DNA from: Limimaricola cinnabarinus
GTDB taxonomy: Bacteria > Pseudomonadota > Alphaproteobacteria > Rhodobacterales > Rhodobacteraceae
Direction: 5' to 3'
DNA: 64,000 nt
NCBI RefSeq assembly: GCF_002723615.1
Contig: NZ_KZ304958.1
Coordinates: 1 to 64,000, forward strand
The first letter of the stretch is position 1. Each line of letters begins with the position of its first letter. Of the stretch, positions 8,014 to 15,864 are shown piece by piece. A program made the position numbers and the translations under genes. A model generated the notes under the pieces. It did not search any database, was not told the DNA's origin, and saw only the letters and a list, made by a program, of their open reading frames with translations.

Positions 8014-10778
8014 GCCGCGCGGCGGCGCGCGAGCAGGGCGGCGGGGTCGCTGATCGTCTCGAACGGAGCGTCCGAGATCCGCGCCCAGGCCGCGCGCGCC
8101 GCGCCCGCCTCGAAGGTCGCGTCGGCGCGCAGCGTGTCGGGGTGCTGCGCGATCACGGCGGCGATGCCGCTTGGCAGCTCCACCGCCTCCAGCCAGTCGC
8201 GGGGCGGCATCGTCCCCGTGGGAGCGATGCGCGCTGGCGCGATCAGGTTGTAGACCGGCGCGTCCGGCGCGGTGACCGGGCCGAGCAGCAGGGCCGCGGC
8301 GGCGGTCACATCCGTCATCGGAAAGCACAGCCCTTGCGGGAAGGCATTGGCGCGATACGCGGCGGCGAGGATCGTCTCGCAGATGTCGCGCGGGTTCGGC
8401 GCGTCCAGATCGTAGAGCGAGGGCAGCCGCAGGATCGCGGCGGGCACGTTCGATGCGGTGATCGCCGCCTCGGCCGCGATCTTGGCCGCGCCATAGCCGG
8501 TGCAGCCCTCCCAAGTGCGGGCCGGGGCCTCGGGCCAGGGGCCGCCCCGGTCGGGGAAGACCGCGCTCGACGAGGTGAAGCGCAGATCGGCCCCGGCGGC
8601 GCGGCAAAACGCGAGCACCGTCTCGATGCCGCGCGCCGACCATTCCAGCATCTCCGTCCGGCCCACCGCCATGTTGACCATGGCCGCGCAATGCACCACC
8701 GACGTCACCGATCCGGCCAGCGCCTCATGCGCCGCCCCGCCCAACCCGAAGCGCGGCGCGTCGAGCGCGCCGGGCACCATGACATAGCGGTCGGCGGCGA
8801 CGCCATGCGCCCGCGCCGCGGCATCGAGCCGCTCGCGCGCATCGCGGCGCTTGTCGCGCACGAGGCAGTAGACGACATGGCCGGGCGGCAGGTCGCGCGC
8901 GGCGCGCGCCAGCACGTGCCCGCCGAGAAAGCCGGTCGCCCCGGTGAGAAGCAGGCCGGGCCTGTCGAAGCCTTCGCCGGACGCCGCCATGCGCCCCTCC
9001 CCCGCCAGAAGCCGTTCGAGCCGGGCCAGCGGCACGCTCATCGCGAGGTCGAAATCGACCGGGCCGTCATGGATCTTCTCCAGTTCGAGGATCAGCGCCA
9101 CGCCCATCAGGGAATCCCCGCCCTGCTCGTGAAAGCTCAGCTCCGGGTCGATCCGCTCGGCCGGGCAGTTCATCGCGCGGGCGGCGGCGGCGATCACCGG
9201 GCTTTGGGGCGGGCGTTCGGCGGCGCCTTCGTCACCGGCGGGGTCGGTCACCGGCGGCAGCGCGCGCAGGTCGGCCTTGCCCGAGACCGGGTGCAGCGGG
9301 ATCGCGTCGAGCTGCACGAGGAAGGAGGGCACGCAATAGGCGGGCAGCACCGCGCGCAGCGCGGCGGCAAGGGCCGCGGGCATCGGGTTGCTGCCCGCCT
9401 TGATCCCCCAGCGCGCCGCATTGGCGCGCGCCTGCGCCGCATCGGCCGAGAAGTAGAAGACCAGCGCCTGCCCGCGCGCCCCGACCTCGCCCACCCAGGG
9501 CACGCCCTGGGCGAAGTCCAGCCGCTCCTGCAGGCTCTCGGTCAACTCGCGGGTCTGGATCGAGAAGCCGCGCAGCTTGAGCATATGCGCCACGCGGCCG
9601 ATGATGTGCAGCGCGCCCGCTTCGTCGAGCCAGGCCTGGTCGCCGGTATCGTAAAGCCGCGCGGCCCGCCCGTCGAAGCTCAGCTCGCGAAACCGCAGCG
9701 CCGTTTCCTCGGGGCGGTTCACATAGCCCGGCCCGAGCATGCGCGGCCCCTCGAAATGCAGCTGCCCCGGCATGCCCGGCGGGCAGGGCCGGTCGTTCTC
9801 GTCGAGGATCACCGCGCGCAGATGCTCCATCGGCACGCCGACCGAAACCGGCCCGTCGCCTGCCGGCGCGGTGAGCCGGGAGATGCAGATGTCGTGGGTC
9901 TCGCAGATGCTGTAGAGATTCCAGAGCGCGGCCCCGGGCACCCGGTCGAGCGAGCGGGCGATCAGCGCATCGCCCACCACCTCGCCATTGAGCACCACCC
10001 GGCGCAGCGGCAGCGCGGCGGCGGTGTCGCGGTCGATCGCGCCGAGGAAGGTGTCGTAGAAGGACGGCGTGAACAGCATCTCGTCGATGTCGTTGCGGAT
10101 CAGGAAATCGGCCAGCCCGCGCGGCGCCATCAGCACGTTGGGATCGGGGAACCACAGCTCCGCCCCGTGGCGCAGCGGGCGGAACATCTCCCAGATCGCG
10201 AAGATGTAGATGCCGACCCGCTGGCCGGGGGCATAGGGGGTGAAGGCGTCGCGCCAGTCATAGGAGAGGCGCGCCGCGTCCTGCGTGACGGGGATGCATT
10301 TGGGCTTTCCGGTCGTGCCCGAGGTGGCCACGAGGTAGATCGGGTCCTTCGGCGCGACCGGCGCGGGGCGCAGCTCCGTCGCGGGGGCCGCAGCGGTCCG
10401 CCCGAGCAGGGCGCGCGCGTCCAGCGTCGGGCAGTCTTCGGGAAGCTGCCCGGGGCTTGCGTCCTGCGCCAGGATCACCAGCCCCACCTCCAGCTCCGAC
10501 AGGATGTTGCGCAGCACCGCGCGCGGCATGGCCGGGTCGAGATGCACGAAGGGCCGCCCCTCGAGCACGCAGGCCACGGCGCTCGCCGCCATGGCGAGGC
10601 CCGGCGATCCGAACAGGGCGACCGCGCCCGTGCCTTGCAGAAACGGTGCGACGAGGCGGACGAAGCCTCCGAGTTCGCCATAGGTGAGGCGCGCGCCATC
10701 CTGCGCCATGGCGGGGCGCGCGGCATGCGTCTCGATGGCGCGCACCAGATCGGCGGCAACGGTCTGGGTCAGGGACAT
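7986..10778 (-). CDS. Adenylation-carrier-thioester reductase (A-T-R) protein, carboxylic acid reductase/NRPS-like
   Basis: 930-aa three-domain megaenzyme. Adenylation domain, about residues 1-490: TSGTTGKPK near 150, YDTGDQ and GRVAHMLKLRG near its end. Carrier domain: phosphopantetheine serine in EQGGDSL at about residue 556. Reductase domain from about 608: Rossmann motif TGATGFLGGHV followed by an extended-SDR body. Such proteins activate a carboxylate, load it on the carrier arm and release it reductively as aldehyde or alcohol using NADPH. A phosphopantetheinyl transferase would be needed. The start at 10778 has GAGGA upstream; an in-frame ATG at 11111 would add a low-complexity tail and is unlikely. 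It is divergent from a type III PKS operon, so the two probably belong to one pathway. The substrate is unknown. Confidence 0.88.
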   Translation of the reverse strand: MSLTQTVAADLVRAIETHAARPAMAQDGARLTYGELGGFVRLVAPFLQGTGAVALFGSPGLAMAASAVACVLEGRPFVHLDPAMPRAVLRNILSELEVGLVILAQDASPGQLPEDCPTLDARALLGRTAAAPATELRPAPVAPKDPIYLVATSGTTGKPKCIPVTQDAARLSYDWRDAFTPYAPGQRVGIYIFAIWEMFRPLRHGAELWFPDPNVLMAPRGLADFLIRNDIDEMLFTPSFYDTFLGAIDRDTAAALPLRRVVLNGEVVGDALIARSLDRVPGAALWNLYSICETHDICISRLTAPAGDGPVSVGVPMEHLRAVILDENDRPCPPGMPGQLHFEGPRMLGPGYVNRPEETALRFRELSFDGRAARLYDTGDQAWLDEAGALHIIGRVAHMLKLRGFSIQTRELTESLQERLDFAQGVPWVGEVGARGQALVFYFSADAAQARANAARWGIKAGSNPMPAALAAALRAVLPAYCVPSFLVQLDAIPLHPVSGKADLRALPPVTDPAGDEGAAERPPQSPVIAAAARAMNCPAERIDPELSFHEQGGDSLMGVALILELEKIHDGPVDFDLAMSVPLARLERLLAGEGRMAASGEGFDRPGLLLTGATGFLGGHVLARAARDLPPGHVVYCLVRDKRRDARERLDAAARAHGVAADRYVMVPGALDAPRFGLGGAAHEALAGSVTSVVHCAAMVNMAVGRTEMLEWSARGIETVLAFCRAAGADLRFTSSSAVFPDRGGPWPEAPARTWEGCTGYGAAKIAAEAAITASNVPAAILRLPSLYDLDAPNPRDICETILAAAYRANAFPQGLCFPMTDVTAAAALLLGPVTAPDAPVYNLIAPARIAPTGTMPPRDWLEAVELPSGIAAVIAQHPDTLRADATFEAGAARAAWARISDAPFETISDPAALLARRRAAYQSEPALT

Positions 10779-11086
10779 GTGATCGGTTCCTCGGGGCGCG
10801 GGGGGCCGGGCGCGGGGCCGGCCTTGTGGGGGATCGCATCGCGCCCCGGGCCTGCGCGACCGCGCAGGAGGGCGACAGGCGGATATGTGGCCAAGATCGC
10901 GGGCGACTACAACCAATGCCTGCGCCGGTGGCGCGGGATCTCCGCGCGGCGGCGACCCTTCGCCCATTCCCTGCCCGTTTGGTGATGAAATATCGGGCCG
11001 CGACGGGCCTTTCGGCCAGCCGCTGGCAGGGCATGTCCCCCCGAGCCACCGGAACAGACAGGCGCGGCGCGGTGTTGAAAACGAGG
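10779..11086. promoter_or_regulatory. Divergent intergenic region between A-T-R gene and type III PKS operon
   Basis: 308 nt between two divergent starts. I see no confident promoter boxes. The plus-strand frame of the PKS stays open through most of it, so alternative PKS starts exist at 10985 (ATG) and 11072 (GTG). It must hold the promoters of both transcripts. Confidence 0.4.
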
Positions 11087-12196
11087 ATGCCGCTCGTATC
11101 GGGACGGCCATTGCCGGAGACCGCCTTGTCCCAAGCCCATGTAAACCGCATCTCCACGGCCGTTCCGGGCAACGAGATCCACGGCTTCTTCCGGCAGTTC
11201 GCGGCCGCCAGCCTGCGTGACCAGCCGCGCGAGCAGAAGCTGTTTCTCAAGATGAGCGAAAAGTCGGGGATCGAGCGGCGTCATTCCTGCATCGAGACCG
11301 CCGAGGACGCGGCGGGGCCGGTGGTGGACCGGGCGGGCATGTTCCGGCGCGGCGCCTTTCCCGGGACGGGCGAGCGGATGGATTTCTACGAGGCCCACGC
11401 CGCCGATCTCGCCATGCGGGCGATCGGGGGGCTGGAGCTGGACGATCCCTCCGCGATCACCCATCTCGTGGTGGCCAGCTGCACCGGCATGTCCGCGCCG
11501 GGGCTCGATCTGCAGATCCTGCGACGGCTCGGGCTCGATCCTTCGGTCGAGCGGACGCTGATCGGCTTCATGGGCTGCTACGCCGCGATCAGCGCGCTCA
11601 AGGCCGCCCGCCACATCGTGCGCTCAGAACCGGACGCAAAGGTGCTGGTCGTCAATTGCGAGCTGTGCACGCTGCACCTGAAGGAGACGACCGACCTCGA
11701 ACAGCTGCTGACCTTCTCGATCTGGGGCGACGGCGCATCGGCCGCACTCGTCACCGCCGAGCCCACCGGCCTGCGGCTCGACGGGTTCAGGGCGCTTCTG
11801 GCGGGGGATGCGGACGAGTTGATGACATGGAACGTGCGCGACGACGGCTTCGACATGGTGCTGTCAGGCCGGGTGCCGGCGACGATCCAGTCGGTGCTGG
11901 GCGCGCATCGCGGCGAGATACTGGGCAATCGCGACGTCGACGAGATCGACCTCTGGGCGGTGCATCCCGGCGGCCGATCGGTGCTCGACGCGATCCAGAA
12001 GACGCTCGATCTCGCCCCCGAGGCGCTGGCCCCCTCGCGCGAGGTGCTGCGCGACAATGGCAACATGTCCTCGGCCACGGTGATGTTCGTGCTCGAAAAG
12101 ATGCTGGCCGATGGCAGGCCGGGCCAGCAGGGCATCGGCATGGCCTTCGGCCCCGGCCTCACCGCCGAGACGATGAGCTTCGGCGTGGCGGCGTAA
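11087..12196 (+). CDS. Type III polyketide synthase (chalcone/stilbene synthase-like)
   Basis: 369 aa with the chosen ATG, matching the usual 350-390 aa of the family. It would condense acyl-CoA starters with (methyl)malonyl-CoA extenders to pyrones, resorcinols or phloroglucinols, without a carrier protein. The catalytic triad is visible: Cys164 in FMGCYAAIS, His293 in AVHPGGRSVLDA and Asn326 in DNGNMSSATVMF. The start is uncertain: ATG 11087 has little ribosome-binding-site signal, with GTG 11072 and ATG 10985 as in-frame alternatives. It is followed within 5 nt by a methyltransferase and then a flavoprotein, an arrangement reminiscent of srsABC-type phenolic lipid operons. Product is unknown. 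Confidence 0.9.
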   Translation: MPLVSGRPLPETALSQAHVNRISTAVPGNEIHGFFRQFAAASLRDQPREQKLFLKMSEKSGIERRHSCIETAEDAAGPVVDRAGMFRRGAFPGTGERMDFYEAHAADLAMRAIGGLELDDPSAITHLVVASCTGMSAPGLDLQILRRLGLDPSVERTLIGFMGCYAAISALKAARHIVRSEPDAKVLVVNCELCTLHLKETTDLEQLLTFSIWGDGASAALVTAEPTGLRLDGFRALLAGDADELMTWNVRDDGFDMVLSGRVPATIQSVLGAHRGEILGNRDVDEIDLWAVHPGGRSVLDAIQKTLDLAPEALAPSREVLRDNGNMSSATVMFVLEKMLADGRPGQQGIGMAFGPGLTAETMSFGVAA

Positions 12197-12201
12197 GCTT
12201 C

Positions 12202-12897
12202 ATGGCGATGCGGCGACAGCTTGTGCCCGAGATGCTCGACGTGCTGCCCCCCGGCGATCCGCGCGCCCGCGCCTCGCGCGCCGATCTGCGGCGCATCAAC
12301 GCGCTGATGTTCAACGCCCGCATCGCCGCATCGCTGATCCGCGCCCATGCGACATGGCCGCCCCGCCACCTCGTCGATCTGGGCTGCGGCGATGGCATCG
12401 GGGCGCTGCGCCTTGCCCGCGCGCTCGGCCCGGTGGAGGGCGCGCCACGCCTCGTGCTGCTCGACATGCAACCGGTGGTGACGGAGACGACGCGGCAGGC
12501 GCTCGGCGGGCTGGGCTGGCGGGTGGAGGTCGCGGCCAGTGATGCAGGGCGGTGGCTGGCGGCGCAGCCCGGTCGGGTCGACCTCATCGTCGCCAACCTG
12601 TTTCTCCATCATTTCGAGGGGGCCGAACTGCGCGGGCTTCTGTGCGCTCTCGCGCATCGCGCCCGCCATGTCGTGGCGACCGAGCCGCTGCGCACGCCCC
12701 TCTCCTACCTCGCCGCGCGGGCGGTGGGCGCGATCGGCGCGAATGCGGTGACGCGCCATGATGCGCCCGCGAGCGTGCGCGCGGGGTTTCACGGCGCGGA
12801 GCTGACGCGGCTCTGGCCCGGCGAGGTCGGCTTCGAGGGGCGGCGCGGGCCCTTCACCCATGGCTTCGCGGCGCAGGGGCTGCGGCATGACCCATGA
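12202..12897 (+). CDS. SAM-dependent class I methyltransferase
   Basis: 231-aa methyltransferase with SAM-binding motif I LVDLGCGDG (about residues 57-65), the acidic end of strand 2 (LVLLDMQP) and motif IV-like LIVANLFLHHF. It starts 5 nt after the PKS stop and overlaps the flavoprotein gene by 11 nt, so the three form one operon. The expected role is O- or C-methylation of the type III PKS product; this is inferred from context only. A second ATG at 12208 is an alternative start. Confidence 0.82.
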   Translation: MAMRRQLVPEMLDVLPPGDPRARASRADLRRINALMFNARIAASLIRAHATWPPRHLVDLGCGDGIGALRLARALGPVEGAPRLVLLDMQPVVTETTRQALGGLGWRVEVAASDAGRWLAAQPGRVDLIVANLFLHHFEGAELRGLLCALAHRARHVVATEPLRTPLSYLAARAVGAIGANAVTRHDAPASVRAGFHGAELTRLWPGEVGFEGRRGPFTHGFAAQGLRHDP

Positions 12898-14047
12898 CGC
12901 CATCATCATCGGCGGCGGTCCGGGCGGTGCCTCGACCGCGATCGGGCTGGCGCGCGCGGGGCGGCGGGTGGCGCTTATCGAGCGCGCGGCCTTTCCGCGC
13001 CGCAAGGTCTGCGGCGAGTTCATCTCCTCGGCCAGCCGTCCCGTGCTCGACGCTCTCGGCGTCGGCGAGGACTGGGATGCCGCCGCAGGTCCCGAAATCC
13101 GGCGGCTGGCCCTGTTCATGGGCGCGCGCGTGGTGACGGCGCCGATGCCCGCCTCCGGCGGGGCCGGGCGCGGGCTGGGGCGCGACGTGCTCGATGGATT
13201 GCTGCTCGATCAGGCCCGGCATTGTGGCGTCGAGGTTCTCCAGCCCTGCCGCGCGACCGGCTTCGAGCGCCACGCGGCGGGTCACGAGGTCACGATCGAG
13301 ACGACGCAGGGGAGCACGACGCTCGCCGCCCCGATCCTGGTCGCGGCGCATGGATCGTGGGACCGAGGCCCCCTCCCCACCCAGGCCCCCAAGAGCCATG
13401 CGCCGCGTGATCTCCTTGGCTTCAAGGCGCATTTCCTCGAAAGCGGTCTCGATCCGGAGCTGATGCCGCTCCTGTCCTTTCCGGGCGGCTATGGTGGCAT
13501 GGTGCGGGTCGATGGCGGACGCGTCTCGATCTCCTGCTGCATCCGGCGCGACGTGTTGAAGGGCCTGCGGCAACGCGGCGAAACCGCGGGCGACGCGCTC
13601 GAGGCGCATCTTGCGCGGTCCTGCCGGGGCGTGCGCGAGGCGCTCGACGGCGCGCGGCGCGAGGGGCCATGGCTCGCGGCGGGGCCGATCCGCCCTGCCC
13701 TGCGGCCCTGCTACGCCGATGGCGTGTTCCGCGTCGGCAATCTCGCGGGCGAAGCGCATCCGGTCATCGCCGAGGGCATCTCCATGGCGATCCAGTCGGG
13801 CTGGCTGCTGTCGCGCGCGCTCGACGGCTGCGATCCGTCCATGGCGGAGGCGCGCGACCGGGCGGGCGCGCGCTATCAGGCAGCGTGGCGCAGGCAGTTC
13901 TCGACCCGCATCCGCGCCGCCAATGCCTTTGCCCATCTCGCGATGCGGCCCGCGCGCTTTGCCGGGCTGGGCGGGCTGATCGCGGCCATGCCCGGAACCC
14001 TGACGCTCGGCGCGCGGCTCAGCGGCAAGGTGAAGCCGGTCTGCTGA
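12887..14047 (+). CDS. FAD-dependent oxidoreductase (geranylgeranyl reductase/monooxygenase-like)
   Basis: 386-aa flavoprotein. The start at 12887 (overlapping the methyltransferase) places the FAD dinucleotide motif IIIGGGPGGASTAIG at residues 6-20. A second FAD motif, RVGNLAGEAHPVIAEGIS, lies near residue 285. Such proteins hydroxylate aromatic polyketides or reduce isoprenoid chains. In srs-type operons a flavoprotein hydroxylase follows the PKS and methyltransferase, so hydroxylation of the PKS product is the favoured guess. Confidence 0.83.
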   Translation: MTHDAIIIGGGPGGASTAIGLARAGRRVALIERAAFPRRKVCGEFISSASRPVLDALGVGEDWDAAAGPEIRRLALFMGARVVTAPMPASGGAGRGLGRDVLDGLLLDQARHCGVEVLQPCRATGFERHAAGHEVTIETTQGSTTLAAPILVAAHGSWDRGPLPTQAPKSHAPRDLLGFKAHFLESGLDPELMPLLSFPGGYGGMVRVDGGRVSISCCIRRDVLKGLRQRGETAGDALEAHLARSCRGVREALDGARREGPWLAAGPIRPALRPCYADGVFRVGNLAGEAHPVIAEGISMAIQSGWLLSRALDGCDPSMAEARDRAGARYQAAWRRQFSTRIRAANAFAHLAMRPARFAGLGGLIAAMPGTLTLGARLSGKVKPVC

Positions 14048-14160
14048 TCCGCGCGCCTGTCCTTGGCAGCGCGATCCGCTCCCCGCGGCGCTGGCGCTGC
14101 TGCCCTGCCCTCCGGCTCTGCAGATCTTTTCCCCTGTTCTTGCCGAGTATCGGCCTCATC

Positions 14161-14600
14161 GCCGAAAGGTACCCCAAGGTACCCTATCATACCCTAACCT
14201 ACCAATGGGAACCCCATGGTCGGGTAGGCAATGAATGCCTGGCCATGCATACCCAACCCTACCCTGCCCCGGCTGGCTCTGGCCAAAGATGGCCGTGGTC
14301 TCGAACGTGGCTCCCCTGATGCTGCGACGGGATTATTCATGTTTCCCATGATCTTGATAGAGATGCCTGGAAGGATGTCATTGCCGTTCGAGCGGCTCTC
14401 CATGGACGGCATTCCATCTCTACCCTCGGGTACCTTGGGGTATCCGAGGGTAGGATAGAGTACCTATGGCTACCCTACTTATGGCATTCAAACCACAGGT
14501 TACCCATGGCAATCCATGCCTAGGCAGGCCTGTCCTTGCCAGACCATTCCTGTCCATGAGTAGGTGGGTCCAGAGCAGTCAAGAACAGGGAACCTGTCTC
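14161..14600. repeat. Repeat-rich putative centromere (parS) upstream of parA
   Basis: This gene-free stretch is filled with short copies of TACCC/GGGTA and ACCCTA in both orientations (for example 14169-14216, 14248-14263, 14421-14475, 14501-14505), with several CCATGG and GGCCAT words between them. It is immediately upstream of a small ParA gene. In type Ib partition systems the centromere and operator lie upstream of parA and are bound by a small ribbon-helix-helix ParB. A centromere role is inferred. The preceding 14048-14160 shows nothing recognisable. Confidence 0.6.
14421..14452. repeat. 32-bp near-perfect palindrome in putative parS
   Basis: The arms TACCCTCGG (14421-14429) and CCGAGGGTA (14444-14452) are exact inverse complements, and the next five bases on each side also pair with a single mismatch (GTACC against GGTAT). 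It is the most ordered element in the repeat region, about 150 nt before parA. It could be the core ParB-binding site or the par operator. Confidence 0.65.
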
Positions 14601-15281
14601 ATGCCTACGATATCATTCGCCAGCTCCAAGGGCGGGGCGGGCAAGACCACCTCCTGCATCGTGTTGGGCACCGAGCTTGCGGCGCAGGGCACACAAGTCG
14701 TCATCATCGACGCCGACCCGGCGCAGCGCCTGGTCCGATGGTCGCAGCTCGCGCCTTTGCCGCAGGGCATCGAAGTGATCGCAAGCGCGGGGGAGCGCCA
14801 TATCCAGGACGAGATCGCCGTCGCGCGCGGGCGCGCGCCATTCGTGCTGATCGATCTCGAAGGCACGGCGAGCCGGCTGACCTCCTTTGCCATTTCCGAA
14901 TCCGATCTCGTCATCATCCCCGCGGGCGAAGAGCAGCAGGATGCCGATGCCGCTGTGGATACGCTGGCCGAGGTGGCGATGGAGGGCAGGGCGCGGCGGC
15001 GCGACATTCCGGCCGCGATCCTTTTCGCGCGCACTTCCGCCGCGGTGAAGAGCAAGCTCGAACGTCATATCCAGACCGAGCTGAAGGCCGCGGCCCCGGT
15101 CTTTGCCACCCAGCTGCACCGCCGTACGGCGTTTTCATCCTTGCACAATGCCGGCGCCGGTCTTCGCGATCTCAACCCCGCCGATGTGAACGGCATCGAC
15201 AAGGCGGTCGAGAACGCGCAGCGCTTTGCATCCGAAGTGATCGACATGCTCGAGGAGGCCATGAATGCCCAAGTCGCTTGA
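14601..15281 (+). CDS. parA: ParA-family partition ATPase (type Ib, short form)
   Basis: 226-aa deviant Walker ATPase that would segregate the replicon with the downstream partner and the upstream repeats. The N-terminus is the deviant Walker A itself, SSKGGAGKTT at residues 8-17, so there is no N-terminal helix-turn-helix, which marks a type Ib ParA. DADPAQ is the A' motif and LIDLEGTAS the Walker B region. ATG 14601 is preferred over in-frame upstream ATGs because the beta-strand before the P-loop begins there. A short dyad ACAGG-GAA-CCTGT at 14585-14597 lies over its ribosome-binding position and may be autoregulatory. Confidence 0.9.
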   Translation: MPTISFASSKGGAGKTTSCIVLGTELAAQGTQVVIIDADPAQRLVRWSQLAPLPQGIEVIASAGERHIQDEIAVARGRAPFVLIDLEGTASRLTSFAISESDLVIIPAGEEQQDADAAVDTLAEVAMEGRARRRDIPAAILFARTSAAVKSKLERHIQTELKAAAPVFATQLHRRTAFSSLHNAGAGLRDLNPADVNGIDKAVENAQRFASEVIDMLEEAMNAQVA

Positions 15282-15576
15282 TTTCAGCCGCCTGCGGCAG
15301 TTCGAACCCGAACCCCGCGAGCGTCCCGCTCTTCGCGAAGAACCCAAGCCCGAACGATCGGCCCCGGATTCCTCATTTTCCGAGGCACCGCAGGGGCAGG
15401 GGGGCTCACCTGCTCGTTGGCCGAGCCGACAGGAGGTGCGGGACGGCCAGATCTCGATCAAGGCGCCACTCGATACCATCGAGCGCTTCAAGCATCTCTG
15501 CAAATCGGATCGCCGGACCTATGCCGACATGCTCGACATCCTGATGCGTGCATTCGAAGGGCAGGGGAGGCGCTAG
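15265..15576 (+). CDS. Small partition partner, ribbon-helix-helix-like (ParB/ParG-type)
   Basis: 103 aa, overlapping parA by 17 nt. The N-terminal half (about residues 1-58) is proline-, charge- and glutamine-rich and probably disordered. The C-terminal part, from DGQISIKAPLDTIERF onwards, has a short beta-strand followed by two helices, as in ribbon-helix-helix DNA-binding proteins. Small RHH proteins after a short ParA are the centromere-binding components of type Ib systems. Part of its coding DNA (15362-15380) resembles a degenerate, reversed iteron. The role is inferred from position and fold. Confidence 0.7.
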   Translation: MPKSLDFSRLRQFEPEPRERPALREEPKPERSAPDSSFSEAPQGQGGSPARWPSRQEVRDGQISIKAPLDTIERFKHLCKSDRRTYADMLDILMRAFEGQGRR

Positions 15577-15584
15577 ACCGCTTC

Positions 15585-15640
15585 AATCCCTTTCGGGATT
15601 CTAGATTCTAAGATTCAGGGGCGATTTTTCCCCTGAATCT
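15585..15640 (+). terminator. Two stem-loops between par and the iterons
   Basis: AATCCC-TTTC-GGGATT (15585-15600) is followed by a stronger 11-bp stem AGATTCAGGGG/CCCCTGAATCT with an 8-nt loop containing five T residues (15611-15640). They lie 9 nt after the stop of the ParB-like gene, so they may end the par transcript and shield the origin. No T-run follows the second stem, so termination is not certain. Confidence 0.5.
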
Positions 15641-15661
15641 CCGGCACTTGTGAGCTGAAAA

Positions 15662-15761
15662 GTGAAGCTTTCGGGGTTTGCGGTGAGGTTTTCGGGGCGA
15701 AGAGTGAGGTTTTCGGGGCGAAGAGTGAGGTTTCCGGGGCCTTAATGTGAGGTTTTCGGGG
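15662..15761 (+). repeat. Five iterons of the replication origin
   Basis: Five direct copies of GTGAGGTTTTCGGGG start at 15662, 15683, 15704, 15725 and 15747, a spacing of 21, 21, 21 and 22 nt, close to two helical turns. The first reads GTGAAGCTTTCGGGG and the fourth GTGAGGTTTCCGGGG; copies 2, 3 and 5 are identical. They lie just upstream of the replication initiator gene, exactly where Rep_3-type initiators bind iterons to open the origin and repress their own gene. Confidence 0.92.
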
Positions 15762-15775
15762 AAGGGTGGGCACAC

Positions 15776-15796
15776 TTATCCACAGTCTGTGGATAT
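15776..15796. promoter_or_regulatory. DnaA-box palindrome at the origin
   Basis: TTATCCACA (15776-15784) is a perfect consensus DnaA box. It is followed by TGTGGATAT (15788-15796), a one-mismatch box in the opposite orientation; together TATCCACAG-T-CTGTGGATA is a perfect 9-bp inverted repeat. An AT-rich stretch (15792-15845) follows and could be the unwinding region. Host DnaA joining iteron-bound Rep at oriV is standard for iteron plasmids. Confidence 0.85.
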
Positions 15797-15864
15797 ATTG
15801 TAAAGTGTGAAGCCCGGTGATTATTTCCTTTCACAATACATTCGACTCCTCCTAGGGTGGCGCC

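Noticed and set aside
6711-10985. Plus-strand open frame of over 1,400 codons across the LysR, SDR and A-T-R genes
   Set aside because: The translation is Arg-rich and featureless, and it lies across three clear genes on both strands.
10779-11111. N-terminal extension of the A-T-R protein from an ATG at 11111
   Set aside because: The extra residues are low-complexity, and GAGGA before ATG 10778 gives the family-typical N-terminus.
15646-15661. Possible sixth iteron GTGAGCTGAAA at 15650
   Set aside because: Spacing to the first iteron is only 12 nt and the TTTTCGGGG half is missing.
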